DNA of 64,000 bases from Triglochin maritima (GCA_963682175.1 OY821771.1:39080201-39144200), one strand, 5' to 3'; positions 11,720 to 24,089 are shown, numbered from the stretch's first letter. Program-made: numbers and translations. The notes: a model not told the origin generated them from the sequence alone.

Positions 11720-12693
11720 GATGCTCATCTGCTTTTAAGTTTTTAAAGAATCGCATCTCAAATTGATGCCATCATAATATACTTGTGTAGTTTTTTCAAT
11801 ATTAGCCAGAGATATTAGCAATGGTGTGAATGTTTCGTTTCGGAAATTGAAGGGGAACTATATGTTGAGAAAAAAAATTCAAACGGAAAAAACTATTTTT
11901 TCCGTAGATGTGAATGTTGCTACATGAATATATACATATAGAACCCTTTACTATGAGAATTTTCTATTTGGATAACGTTGTAACTCCTGAAATATTGAAA
12001 CATTATAAGTTGCAACTTGTTAAGCTGTTTTTGAAACATTCGCATCTCAATCTCTACATGAAGTTGTCATTTGTTACAAATATGAAAAGAAGTTTTTTAG
12101 TATTCTTGTAATGACCCTAATCTTTTTGGTGTCTAATGGTGATTAGGGTGTTAATTGAGGGGTTTGCATGGGAGTTGGGGGAAGGAATAAGAGGGTGATG
12201 TTGGCGATGGTGGAGTGACGTGAAGGAGGTGGGCTAGGGTGTAGGAGTGTGGTGGTGATGTGTTGGGGGTGAAGTGAGGAAGTAGGGTTGCTGTTGGGTT
12301 GGAAGAATAGAAGCACATCTCTCCCTCCTTTACTTCTCTCTCTCTCACGTTCTTTCTTTCCTTCTTCTTCTTCAACCTTTCCCCTCTCCATCCTTTTCTT
12401 CCTCTCCCTTGGTGGCTCGTGAGTTGGTGGTGAAGGCGCGCGAGGCAAGGAAGTATTGGGCGTGGCGCGTGGAGGAGCATGTGTGTGAGGTTGCGGTCCG
12501 GAGGCGTTGTAGTCGGAGCTCTGGCGTTCTTCATCGTTCTTCACAAAGAGGTATGTTAAGTTCTTGCATTAGAGGCCTTTAGTGATCACCCACGTTGGGG
12601 TGATATTTTGGTCGGTCGAGGGAGGTCGGAGACCTCGCCGACGACGAGGAATCGACGTATAACCTTGGCTGGCGCGAGGTTGAAGACGTCTGA

Positions 12694-13085
12694 CGGTCGA
12701 CCGGGTCCCTCGGACGGTCGACCGAATGTAGTGTATTTTGACTGTCTGTTGTGTTTCGATCGACCGGGTCCTTGTGTTCGGTCGACCGGAACGTAAGTGT
12801 ACTGGACCTTTTATTGTTGTGTGCGGTCGACCGTTTTATGACTTAGAAATATTAGGATGCCCTGGTAGGTTTCGGTCGACCGAGACCCCTGAGTCGGTCG
12901 ACCGATAGATTTAATTTTAACTTTGACCAGACTCCGGATTTTGACCTCGTTCGGTCAACCGGTTTTAGACCTTCGGTAGACCGTTGGGACTTATGTTTTG
13001 CGCAAATAGTTCGACTGTTTCAGACTTTCGGCCGACCGATTCCCTTGAGGAAACGGTCGACCGAGTTGACTCTTTCGGTCGACCG
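12694..13085. repeat. Dispersed array of the palindrome CGGTCGACCG
   Basis: About a dozen copies or near-copies of the 10-bp palindrome CGGTCGACCG are spaced 15-60 bp apart within the left part of the solo LTR. Variants include CGATCGACCG, CGGTCAACCG, CGGTAGACCG and CGGCCGACCG. The spacer sequences are not alike, so this is not a simple tandem repeat. Confidence 0.85.
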
Positions 13086-13721
13086 TTTTGCACAGGACAG
13101 AATTCCTGGTTCCGCTTAGGACGCCAACTCTGTCCACGGAAACCCGTGTCCTCGTCTTGTGCGTGAGCCGGGAGGTGACGGTGGGCGCGTTATGCGTGCC
13201 TGCCCAGGGACCGTCGTGTGGAAGAGTGTGGGTGTTAGGGATGCGTCACCTCCTTGTATGGATCGTGACTAATATGATGAATTGATTTGACTCGTGTTAG
13301 AGTAGCAGCCTGAGGGATTGCGGATCTCATTGCTTCAGCGGACACACAACTGTCGTTGGGTGAAGTGACTACCAGCCTTGATGGCCACGGAGGCCGCTGC
13401 CCTGCTTTTATAGCGGCGGAGTTGGTATCTGCACGTGGAGCTCGTTGACCCTACGGATTTCGGTTCGGATATGTCGATTGTCTGGCCTTTGTGTGGCGGA
13501 TATGTTTGACTGGCCTTGATAGACAGTGATTGCACGAGCCTGTGCGACCTGTGTGGCGGCGGGAGGGCCCCTATGCGGCCTGTGTGGCGGCATGGAGGAT
13601 CGTGTGTGGTATGTGTGGTTGTGGCGATGGACTTCTGCCGATGATGTGTTCCGACAGGTAGCTCGATTGGGCACCTATCGAGTGAGGTACCGTGTGGTCT
13701 GTGTGGTGCCGGTGATGGACC

Positions 13722-15768
13722 TGTAGGATTTCATGTTTAATTATACATATATATTTTCAACTTTTTTATGTATAATAAGGATCAATTTTCTATAATTTAT
13801 TTCATGCATGCATCAATTTGTTTCAATATCTAGTTTCAAAACTTTATTAAAACAAATTTGGATTCCGAAATTCATACCTAGAAGTTCTCTAAAACTTCTT
13901 GAAGATTCGGAGACGTTGGGGATGCTCCTCGCTGCGCCGGATGCCTCCGAGTATTCACCAAACTCTAAACAAGATCGGAGAGAGGGAAGCTAGTCTCTCA
14001 ATCTCCGATAGGGTTTAGAATCCAATTACTAACCCCTCTTTAATTCTCTTGAGAAGATGATCTCTTAAGAACTAAAACTAAACTTAAGAATTAAGGGATT
14101 TTCGTGGAGAATTATGGAGAGAGAAGTTTTGCACAAGAAATAATGAATGAATTAATTGGGTAATGAAATAAGCTTGTATTTATAAGCTCTCTCCAAATTA
14201 CCTATTCATGTGCAACCCCTTGCCCATGATCTCATGCAAAATTCCATCTAACCATCCATTATTTAATAATAAATAATATTAGCCACGAATTAAATCAATT
14301 ATGGACCAATTCCATGCATGATCTAATTAATTCTTAAATTAATTCTGCACAAAACCGTCTGGACCGGTCGACCGTTTCAAGGTTCGGTCGACCGCTCGAA
14401 CCATGTTTCGGTCGACCGTTCTATAACTCGGTCGACCGTTCGTAACACGAACTATTCCATCGCAATGTTCGGTCGACCGACCGATCACATTTGGTCGACC
14501 GTTCGAACAGATGAAAATTCCCTGTTATCGGTCGAGACACGTCCGGTCGACCGTGCCCGATCGGTCGACCGTTTACTGCTATCCGGTCGACCGTTGGAGC
14601 ACTGTTATGCAGACTTGTCAAATTTCGGTTTAACCCCTACAAAATTTGACATTTCGGGATTAGTAGTAAATTCACAACTTATGTAACATACATATTATCC
14701 TATGTAATGATCAATCATTACACCCCATAATATGTACATCACATATGAATTTGATTTAGATTCTAATTATGTTATCAATCACAACATAATTTTGATTTTG
14801 CTTGTTCACCCCATGTGTCATATTTTCTACATGAAACCCGACACATCCTATGAACTCAAAATCCCCATTTCTTGTTTCCCAGTTTTGTGGTGTGACCTAT
14901 GGGAGGATCTAAACTAAGTTGACAGTGATATTAAGAGCTTAATATCACAAGCTATAAGCGGTATCTAGCTACACATTATAGCTCCCAATTAGTTAGATGT
15001 CTTAATTCCACTCGAACCAAAACCCGATCCACTTAGTGATGGAGTGCACCACTTGTGTCCGTCCCTTGCCTCATGATATTAAGAATACACACAAAGTAGT
15101 ATTGTGTCATCTTTGTATTAGTATTCATTTCTTGATCTCTTTAAGCTAGTTATAAATATGTGACTTAACACAAATCACATTGTGCACATTATAACTTTGC
15201 TTTATCAAGGGGCCCACTAATATCATCACTCAATTAAAAGGGACAATGATAGTCTTTTGACTAACTATCTTCTCCAACAAAAGTTGTACTTAACCAACCA
15301 ATGTCTTTACACTACACTGATCGATAGTTCAAGACACTGATCTAATTAAGTATTCCTTAAGTGATTAGATATAAGTCTCATATCAGAGGACCAAAGACAC
15401 AGTAAAATATTAATGACACAGAAACACATTTCTATAATATTTTACTTATTAGGTCTATTCAGTATACAAAAGTAATATTTTCCTCTTTTGCATACTCGTG
15501 TTGTCACTCACTTGTAGAGCTACAATGATCTATGACCAACACGACAATCTTAACTCGGTAATTAATGTTCCATGTTAATTACCATGATTGCGAATATCTT
15601 TTGTTTTATGTAAACCAATATCTTTTAGAGCTCTACGGTTAAGGAGCAAGAGCCTCTTCCTTAACACTTCTAAAAGACGAATAACATAAACAAGGAACAA
15701 AATGATTTCTCATTCAATTCATAATAATTGACATTTAAAAGTAAAACTTTTAGAACACATTCCCTTCA
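13722..15768. mobile_element. Nested solo LTR, 2047 bp (family E)
   Basis: TGTAGGATTTC at 13722 to CATTCCCTTCA at 15768, flanked by a perfect 5-bp duplication GGACC (13717-13721 and 15769-15773). The same element occurs at 61102-63250. No coding capacity is seen, so it is a solo LTR (or LTR-sized non-coding element). It interrupts the older solo LTR 12107-16552. Recognisable shared blocks with the second copy include the ctctaaaac...gaagat...cggag stretch, a run around 14810-14900 with acccgacacat and ttgtggtgtga, and the agagctctacggttaagga block. Confidence 0.85.
14365..14593. repeat. CGGTCGACCG array within the nested LTR
   Basis: At least eight exact CGGTCGACCG or GGTCGACCG copies lie within about 230 bp, separated by unrelated 8-30 bp spacers. 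The corresponding place in the second copy (about 61735-62110) has the same layout but decayed motifs. Confidence 0.85.
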
Positions 15769-15962
15769 GGACCGACCTGAGAGACGGCTCCGTTGGTGTG
15801 GTGGTGAGCCACGATGTTTTCAGATCTGATTCTACCTGCGCGGATGTGCGGACGCCTCCTCACCGATCCCTTGGCTTGTGTAGTCGCGCATGGGCATGTG
15901 TTGCGTACTGTCCGCTAGACCGTATGTGCCTACGGTAGGTCTCTACGGAGACCCAGTATTTG

Positions 15963-16123
15963 GACCGTGCGACCTGTGTGGCGGCGGTGATGTTGGACCG
16001 TGCGGCCTGTGTGGCGGCGGTGATGTTGGACCGTACGGCCTGTGTGGCGACGGCGATGTTGCAGACCGTTGGGCCTGTGTGGCAGCGGTGGCGGTTGTAG
16101 ACCGCGGGGCCTGTGTGGCAGCG
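15963..16123. repeat. 33-36 bp minisatellite
   Basis: Five units begin gaccg at 15963, 15996, 16029, 16064 and 16100, each holding cctgtgtggc and usually ending gatgttg. Partial units with cctgtgtggcggc also occur at 13530-13600, on the other side of the nested LTR, so the array predates that insertion. Confidence 0.85.
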
Positions 16124-16818
16124 TGAACGACAGGACGGATGTCTGATTTTGCCCTTGTGGGAATGTTGTTTACTGCTTTGTATTTCATGTCATGCTATAC
16201 TAGTATGTTAGGGCATATATGTGAGCTTGTCATACGGGGTTTCCTTATGGAAACTCAGACATTGTTGTTATGATTATTTTCAGGACCGCGTTAGGTTCCG
16301 GTGGGTGGTGACCGAGGGAAATTGCACTTTGGAACTGGATCCTGTTGTCTGCATATTTTAGGTTGTCGTGATTACGTGTTTTATGTATTACATATTCTGC
16401 TGTAATCACTCTTTTGACAAACTCTTATGTAATATGGTGCACCAGTTGTATTTGAGTATTTATTTCAGTAATGTCCTCACTCTTGATGGTTTTATCCTCG
16501 TGTTTCCCTTGATTTTAAAAGTTTAAATTTTCCGCTGTTCGGGGATGTTACAATTCTCTTCCTACATCTCTCTCACATTGTGTCCACTTGCCTTGCGTAG
16601 ATTTGGCTGATCGTCACTTATATTTTGCAATGTTTTTAATTCAAATTTTTAGCCCTATCTTTGTCTTCATTTCAATTGATATCTAAGTATTGGAAAATTT
16701 TCTTGGAGACAAAAAATAAGTACGAAACAAAATCTTTCAAGTTAAAGTGACATTAATGATAACCTATATATGACTTAATGTTGCATATTAGCTTCCATCA
16801 CACTTTTAAATTCATTGT

Positions 16819-17274
16819 AGGTCTGTCAATTTCTGTCATAACACGATTACACGACATGATATGATGACACAATTTAGATACGATATTACACGAAATTTTT
16901 CGTGTGGTTGAAATGTTTTATTATGATGATTTGTGAGGATATATATAAACATAAAAAATAATTAGTACACGATTTGACATGAACACGACACGATTACACT
17001 ATTTTTTTTACACGAAAGTAACACGAATAACATCTTTTGATAGGTAATCAATTGTTTTTTTACTTCATAATGATCAATTAATATGTTATTTAAAAAAGAA
17101 AAAATAACAAAATAACATGTCACTTAACTATATATTTCCAATCTAATGATGATGAATGTTTTTAAATTGTAGTAAACACGATAACATGAAATCCTGACAC
17201 GACTTCAAAATTGTTTGACACGATAGTACACAAACACAACACGATTGAAAAGTTAGTATATACATGCACACTTA
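16819..17274. repeat. Decayed hAT-like repeat rich in ACACGA words
   Basis: It starts TAGGTCTGTCAATT and is full of acacgat, cacgaca and ttcgtgt words in both orientations, which is the style of plant hAT MITEs. The right end near cacacttaga is too diverged for a firm TIR, and no target duplication was found. Confidence 0.4.
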
Positions 17275-17326
17275 GACTTCCAAATTGTTATCGTGTCTCC
17301 ATCTGTATCAAAAAATTCATGTAAAA

Positions 17327-17373
17327 AATCAATGGAGTAGCCAACACCACCCCTATGATGGTTGATGTTGATC
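17327..17373 (+). repeat. 47-bp duplicate of NAC1 exon 1
   Basis: The 47 bases 17327-17373 are identical to 17911-17957 inside NAC1 exon 1, in the same orientation and 584 bp upstream. The match begins aatcaatggagtagccaaca and stops abruptly at both ends. It lies upstream of the NAC1 start and encodes nothing on its own. Confidence 0.95.
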
Positions 17374-17724
17374 ACAAACGATTACATTTGTGAAGATAAC
17401 ATCCATGAAAAGTACACGAAACATGTAAACCCTTAACCAAAATTATGATATGTATTTGTCATGTTAATAACTACACTAATTAGTTATAGTTATAAAATAC
17501 ATGGCTTCGCGTGGCTGTTGGTCCACGTAAGCATGCCACGTTGGCATGATCTCTCCAGCCATCTATAGACAGAAGACGTGAGTATCCCATTCTCCTCTCT
17601 CCAGTCTCCTCCCTCCATGTGTCTCATGTGTGTCTCTTTCTTTCTCTAATTTGTTTATGAAGTTGACTTATAACATGTATTATTAATACCCCTCCAAAGC
17701 CACCCTTATCTAAGATCCCACCTC

Positions 17725-17733
17725 CATATAATT
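17725..17733 (+). promoter_or_regulatory. Possible TATA box of NAC1
   Basis: CATATAATT lies about 85 bp upstream of the start codon in a CT-rich leader region. This is a weak sequence-only suggestion; other TATA-like words lie nearby (CTATATTC at about 17796). Confidence 0.3.
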
Positions 17734-17815
17734 TTCCTAATTCACACCTCTCCTTCCCTCTTAATCCCCACTTAATTACTCTCTCTCCTCTCTCCTATAT
17801 TCTCCCTCCATAGCA

Positions 17816-20800
17816 ATGGATTTCTTGAGCATGATGGAGGCCAAGTTGCCTCCTGGGTTTAGATTCCACCCCAGAGATGAAGAACTCATATTAGATTATC
17901 TCACCAAGAGAATCAATGGAGTAGCCAACACCACCCCTATGATGGTTGATGTTGATCTCAACAAAGTTGAGCCTTGGGATCTCCCTGGTATGTTTCATGC
18001 ATCCACCTATATCAATTAACTTGCACCAACATATATAATATGATAATTAGATATGGTATTAAATATTTTTATGCATGAGAAGATATAATTATTTTGTGAT
18101 TTTTTCTATTGAATTATTAGAACTTTGTGGTTTTTGGAGGGTTATATTCCATGTATGTGAAGTATAATTAATTATGTGAGTTTTTGCATTTGAGTTGTAG
18201 AGAATTTTGTGGGTTTTTTGGAGGATTGATTATGTCTTTGTGAATTGTGATTCATGGAAGAAGATCCCTCTCTTCTTTTCCATCTTTTTCACAAGTTTTT
18301 TGTGGTTCTGGGAAATTTAGTGTTGCACGACTATGATATGGCATGGTTAGAGGTGTTGATGGGTCAAATTGGCCTGGATTATTTTGGAGGAAATTCAAAA
18401 TTTGTATTTTTACTTTTAAATGAATTCTACATGGAGAAATGAATGGAGATTGATCATGGAAGGAAATCCCTCTTCTATTCTCCATCTTTTTCACTAGTTT
18501 AATTAATGCTTTCTGGAAACTTAATGGTGCACAAATATGACATGGTTAGAATTGTTGATGGGTCCAATTGAGTTGGATTAATTATGAGAAAATCATTTTT
18601 TCCTTGTGAATTTTAGAGAGAACTGGTGCATGGGCCCTTGCTAATGCAGATTGATTAAGAGTTTCAAGTTTGTTCTGCACTGGTCAGTGGCAAACTGTTC
18701 CATGAGTGTGACAACATGAGAGATTTACACCAAAAGAAGTGGTGGCAGTAAGAAGAACAACAAGAGGAAATTTGCTTCACAAATTATTATATAATAGACT
18801 TGAAAGTGATGACTAATAGAGTTTGGTCATGCAGTGGCATCTTAATTAATATTTGAAAATAAAATCAAGCAACTAATGATAGGTTCGTTATCAAACATGT
18901 ACTTGTATACACCATGCACACCAGCTGGATCCAGCCCAAACACATGCATACACTTCCATACTATATCTTTTTTGGAGTTAATGATCAAGATATATATTTC
19001 ATGGGGGGAATTTTCCACTCTGTCATTCTTTTTCTTAAGAATAAAATTAAATAGTTGTTGCAATGCATTGATCTGAATTAGTGTTATCCTACTAAAAAAG
19101 TGATATGCATGTTATGATCATATAATAGGAGGGATTGTATGAAGTGGTCCAAAAAATGATAGAATCACCATCGCAATAATTCTTTTGATGATGTAAAACA
19201 AAAACTGGCTCTAGCTCGACTCCCACCTCATTTTGTTTATTAATATTCGACTGTTGGAGAATCTTTTGAAGAAAAGAAGAAAACGATAATGGCTCACATA
19301 AAAGAATGACTTTTTCTTACCCCCTAAAATCATCGCCATCGATCATCACGTGCATGCACCTCGAATTCTTATGCCTAAGATAACTTAACAATATTTATCA
19401 ATAATTTCATGCATGTCAATTAATAGGTAACTGTTAGAGGGTGAATTTTTTTTAGCATAAGTTATTACTTATGAACAACTTAAAATTTCATCAAATGCTC
19501 ATAAAAAGAAACACTTTGCACGGGGTTTATTTTTGGTAACTATTAGATGTATGTTATATATTAAGAACTAATGCATAAAAAAAGAAATATGTTAGTAATA
19601 TGGCGTCGCCCGGACTTGAACCGGAGACCTTCAGTGTGTTAGACTGACGTGATAACCAACTACACCACGACACCTTGTTGAATACAATGTGTAGTTACAA
19701 TTTTAACAAATTGCCTTATAATCACGTAACACCTTCCGTGTGCACAAGAGCTATATATTTATATCAGGCATTGCATTGCACCACCAAATTAACCTTTAAA
19801 TGAGTAGAATTATTACACATAAACACTAAAAGTGTACAACTCACTCGATGTGCTTACATATTGTTTAATTATGTTACCAAACGATCAGAAATTGCATGCG
19901 TTGGTGGGAAGGAGTGGTACTTCTACAGCCTCCGAGACCGAAAGTACGCGACCGGGCAGAGGACCAACCGGGCAACGTTGTCGGGGTACTGGAAGGCCAC
20001 GGGAAAAGACCGGTCGGTGGTGGACGGCCGGAGAGGAGGGAAGCTGGTGGGGATGAGGAAGACTCTGGTGTTCTACCAAGGGAGGGCTCCAAAGGGCAAG
20101 AAGAGTGACTGGGTCATGCACGAGTTCCGCATGGAGGGCGATTCCGGTGATCGCCTGAAACCGTCGCCTTCCTCCTCTTCCTCCTCCACCAAGGTTGGTT
20201 GATATATAATTTGTTGGAACTTAATTAATTTGCTTTTTGAAATCATGAATAGGTTGTCTTGTTTCATGCATATATATATGCATCATTAGGTCTAGATGCT
20301 TACATAATTTATTTAAGTTCTAGTTTAGCAACTGGTTAGTAATTAACCTTGAACATGAAGTTGTACGTGGTATTTTTCTTCTTCTTTGAGAATTAGTAGT
20401 GAGTTTGGTTGATGAAACTCTTTGACGACTATATGAAGGAACTTTACTCGAGATTAATTTAGCTGACGGAGTATACGATTAAGTGAAGAAGATAACGTGA
20501 GACATGAACTAGCTCAATTTATTTGTTTAACCGCTAAATTTGGAAGCATATATATATATTGACCACATAAATAGAGAAGATTTAGGGGTTTCCCCTAGTT
20601 TGTTTATGATCATATATAATATTATATAAATAATAAATGAATAGGTTAACATTTAAAGTTTTTTTTTTGAGGATTTGTCTATACACTTGATATGGACTTT
20701 AAGTGAAATAAGTGAATATGTCAAATCTAACTCGCATTTATAGTATTATATTGGATCTTATCTTAAAATGAATAATAATTCATTGCTTAATTTGCATAAT

Positions 20801-22543
20801 TCTGTTCACTGTGATGTTATTGCATACATGTAGAGTAGTGTCCACAGGTTTAAAACTAGAAGTTCGCGTCCTTTTAAAGAGATAGTGAAGTTTATGCAAA
20901 AACAAAGTAATTAATTGGCAAGTAAAGTCTCCGTTTCTTTTTCTAGAAAGTGACATTTGAGAAGTTTTGTCTGAACGATAAACTTCAATCAAGATCATCA
21001 TTATTAACTTGACCTTCAATTAACTCGTTGGCAAATCTCCACTTGTACTTCCACTGTCGTCTCCTATACGCATCTAATTGCTATTGCCACTTCCCAATCC
21101 TTTCCTCAACCCCCTCATTAGTTGCTTTCACAAGACTGTGTCCATGTCTATCTTCAAATTTTCACTGTTGTCTTCCCAAAAATATCAACCGTATAATTTG
21201 CATATAAACCCTTCATTTATATCAAATTAATTACTCTGGTCCATATATCATAATTCTTTCATGGAATAACATTATACAGCTATGGCCGAATTTAGGGTTT
21301 GTAGGTTGGATCTGGTTTAGAAATTTCTGCAGTGACCGATTTCAACATGGCTGTGGTGGTCTAAGCTCTAAATCAAAAATCATATTTCCCACAGTTTTTT
21401 TTTCATTATTAATTGTGATAAGTTTCATCTCAAAACATTTTGTACAAAAAACAAGTCAAACATCAAATTTTGCCTTGACTACAACAAATTAAAATGGATG
21501 TTGTTCAAGTCACCCTAGCATCACTTGGCAACACCGTGAACATATAATTAAGAAAATAACGAAGCACAAATCCAAGAAGGAAGAAAAGTCACATTAACCC
21601 AAATGATCTACCTTCGATCCTAATTCATGGGTAAAATCATACTTGTTAGGCCAAATAAGTCAATTGTTCCTGTAGAGTTTTCTACCTTATTGTATGTAAA
21701 CCCCAAAGCCAACTTCAGGGGATCAATCAACAACTTATAATCAGGGTTAAATAATTTGGTTTTCTTAATTGATCTGATCTTAGAATAGTCAAGTCTAACC
21801 ACATATTGAGAACTGGATCAATTAATACCTTACGTGATTTAGTAATCTAGTTTTCTTAAGTAATTTGATCTTAAAATAGTCAAGTGTAACCAAACGATTG
21901 CATATCAAAGAATGAAATCACATATTAATTAATGCTTAGTTAGGGCATATCAAATTAAATAGAGAATTAATTAAACATTCAAAATGAAATTAATATTGGA
22001 TCTTAATTAAACTAATAACTCTTCTTAATTAATTCTCTCTTCTCTCATTGATGCATGATACAGGAGGATTGGGTCCTATGCAGGGTGTTCTACAAAACCA
22101 GAGGCCACCACTCCATGAAACCAAACACCACCACCACCCTAGAGAATTGCTACGACGACACCGGCTCCTCCTCTCTCCCTCCTCTCATGGACACCTACAT
22201 CAACTTCGAGCAGCCCCAACCCCTCCCCAACGTGCATGGCTATGAGCACGTGCCTTGCTTCTCCAATCTCCAAAACCCCACCTCCACCGCCGCCTTCCGC
22301 CATCCCCCACCTCCCCCCAACATCCCCAACAAGCCCATGCAACCGAATTTCAGTCAAATCCCCGACTTGGGTCAGGCCAACTACTTGAGTTACTCTTGTG
22401 AGAAGAAGGCCATAAAGGCTGTGTTGGAGCAGCTTAGTAAGGCGGAGGACAGGCGGAGACCGGCCGGTAGCTTGGCTGAAGGGAGCTCTGAGAGTTACTT
22501 GACTGAGACTGGTGGTGCTCATTCCATGTGGAACCCGTTTTGA
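17816..22543 (+). CDS. NAC1: NAC-domain transcription factor, NAC1 (NAC021/022) type
   Basis: Three exons, 17816-17987, 19889-20193 and 22064-22543, give 318 aa with phase-consistent GT-AG junctions (phase 1, then phase 0). The NAC domain fills exons 1-2 and the start of exon 3. Its blocks are [88 protein letters not shown] and [11 protein letters not shown]. The C-terminal activation region keeps [24 protein letters not shown] and [10 protein letters not shown], which match Arabidopsis NAC1 (known to act in auxin-driven lateral root growth and controlled by miR164). The protein binds DNA in the nucleus. Intron 1 (1901 bp) carries an antisense tRNA gene. Another ATG follows at codon 6, but the first ATG is in good context. 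Assignment to NAC1 rather than another NAM/CUC member rests on the C-terminal motifs. Confidence 0.93.
19601..19674 (-). tRNA. tRNA-Val (anticodon AAC)
   Basis: On the minus strand, 74 nt. Acceptor arm GGTGTCG pairs with CGACGCC over 7 bp (one G-T), with discriminator A. The anticodon loop CTAACAC is closed by CAGT/ACTG, giving AAC (valine). The T arm is CCGGTTCAAGTCCGG, which also supplies the internal B box. No intron and no encoded CCA. It lies inside NAC1 intron 1 in the opposite direction. TTTT termination runs are not obvious close downstream, but the secondary structure is complete. Confidence 0.93.
22245..22265 (+). promoter_or_regulatory. miR164 target site in NAC1 exon 3
   Basis: AGCACGTGCCTTGCTTCTCCA, coding EHVPCFSN, is complementary to plant miR164 except for one G:U wobble (the second T of CCTT) and the outermost 5' base of the site. 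Arabidopsis NAC1 and CUC1/2 carry this site in the same coding position, so this gene is very likely cleaved by miR164. Confidence 0.88.
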
Positions 22544-24080
22544 GCTAGCTTGCTAGTTAGGGTTGGTACGTTTGGTGTTGATTTCATTTCTGCATGAGTT
22601 TGATGTTCACGTAATTAAGTGGCTAATTAATTAGTGTATTATATATTTATATATATCCTTCTTCTACAATGAATTATTAGTTATTACAAAGAAAACTTGT
22701 ACAGATCGTATATATTGAGAATAATGCAGCTCCACATTCTTGTGACATATATATTGTAACGTTTCATGTAAGATGGTGTTGCATTAGTTTTACTTCTTGA
22801 AAACCTTTTCCTTTCTTCTAATAAAATCTCATGAATAAGCGATCTGCAAGAGGATAATTTGATATTTTTCGTTATTCCAAAATCAGTGATTTAAATAATG
22901 ATATTTTATTTTCCATTAGGTGTTATATTGTTACGGATATTGCACGACTTAGTTAACGGTTGGATATGTGTTTAACGTGGGATTTGCTTTTATTTGAGAT
23001 TTTTTTTTTTGTGTGTGTGTCAACAATGGGATACTAACATTAAGATTATAATCTTTATATATATGTAGAGCATTTCTTTAATTTTTCTTCTTCTTTTGAT
23101 TAAATTTATCTCGTGTTGCAGTATAAGGAACTTAATTCCACCATTGTTAATTATCCATGTCTGTGCTTCTTTTATAAACCTTGTACATATACACAAGCAT
23201 TTATCGTCTACGAAAGTTAATTGGTTCATGCACTTCGAATAGAGAAAATTTAGGCACAATTAAGTACTCTAAGTTTGCTATTTCTTGAGTAGTACATGTA
23301 ATGCCTGGTAGAAGAGATTGAAACATAAACAAGATCAAGCAAAAGAAAAAAATTGACCACTTCTTTAGTTTCCATGTGTTCTCTGAAACATAATATCGTA
23401 TCATATATATAGGATTGGTATCTAGTTAGTTCTTAATTCGGTTTTACACATTGACTTGTTCATTAATTTGGGTAGTTTGTCTCTTGGAATTTTTGTTGTG
23501 CTATGTTGTGTAAATTAATATTTTAGCAATTTTGATACCTAACTTCAAGTGGTACTCATGAGATTGGGACATGTTACCTACAAGATAGTGGAGATCCATC
23601 TTAAAGATTTTCCGAACTTAAAAAATTATCTGACCATATTGAAGTATATCAGTATATGTCACAGAGAATGTCACTTTCATTGTGAAAAAGGTTGGTTAAA
23701 TTTTTATTATTATATGGTTAGTTTAATTAAGAAAATATGTGTCATTTAAAGTCTTTATTTTTTTATTTTATAGACACCTAACGGCCAGGGTTGCGACTTT
23801 AATTTGTAATTAAGAGAGATCAAATTAACTAATACTATGTCGAAGTGCATGTCTCTCATTATTTTTCGTAAACTTGATTTGTAAGAACCGATTTGTTCTT
23901 ATTATGTAAACCTTTGAGCCTCTTAAGATTAATTTTGACTTGAGTTATAATAATAATGTCGGAACCATAATAATAAGGCCTAAGAGATTTTCCCCAAAAC
24001 TATTTAAATAAAATTACTCCTGATCTGTCCATTTAGTTTCCTAAAGCTATTACTTTGACAAAGGAAACATCATCAGATTG
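22544..24080. other. NAC1 3' UTR and intergenic DNA
   Basis: The 3' UTR probably ends near 22830, where AATAAAATCTC and AATAAG occur. After that no gene is recognised; short open frames have no domains. Confidence 0.4.
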
Positions 24081-24089
24081 AATCATTTT

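Larger units (their letters stand above)
12107..16552. mobile_element. Solo LTR, ~2.4 kb, split by a nested solo LTR
   Basis: It begins TGTAATGACCC at 12107 and ends GGGGATGTTACA at 16552, the terminal pattern of many plant Ty3/gypsy LTRs. It is flanked by a perfect 5-bp duplication ATTCT (12102-12106 and 16553-16557). Subtracting the nested element (13722-15768) and its duplicated 5 bp leaves about 2394 bp. No gag, protease, integrase or reverse transcriptase is present and no second copy flanks an interior, so it is a solo LTR produced by LTR-LTR recombination. It carries a TC-rich tract (12310-12400), a CGGTCGACCG array and a 33-bp minisatellite. Open frames at 12143-12544 and 15890-16126 are low-complexity translations. 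Confidence 0.85.

Noticed and set aside
12143..12544. 133-aa minus-strand open frame rich in Pro, Thr, Glu and Arg
   Set aside because: It lies in the TC-rich tract of a solo LTR; composition reflects the tract and two overlapping frames are equally open.
15890..16126. Cys/Gly-rich open frame with repeated GPCGLCGGGD
   Set aside because: It is the translation of the 33-bp minisatellite; the antisense frame is open too.
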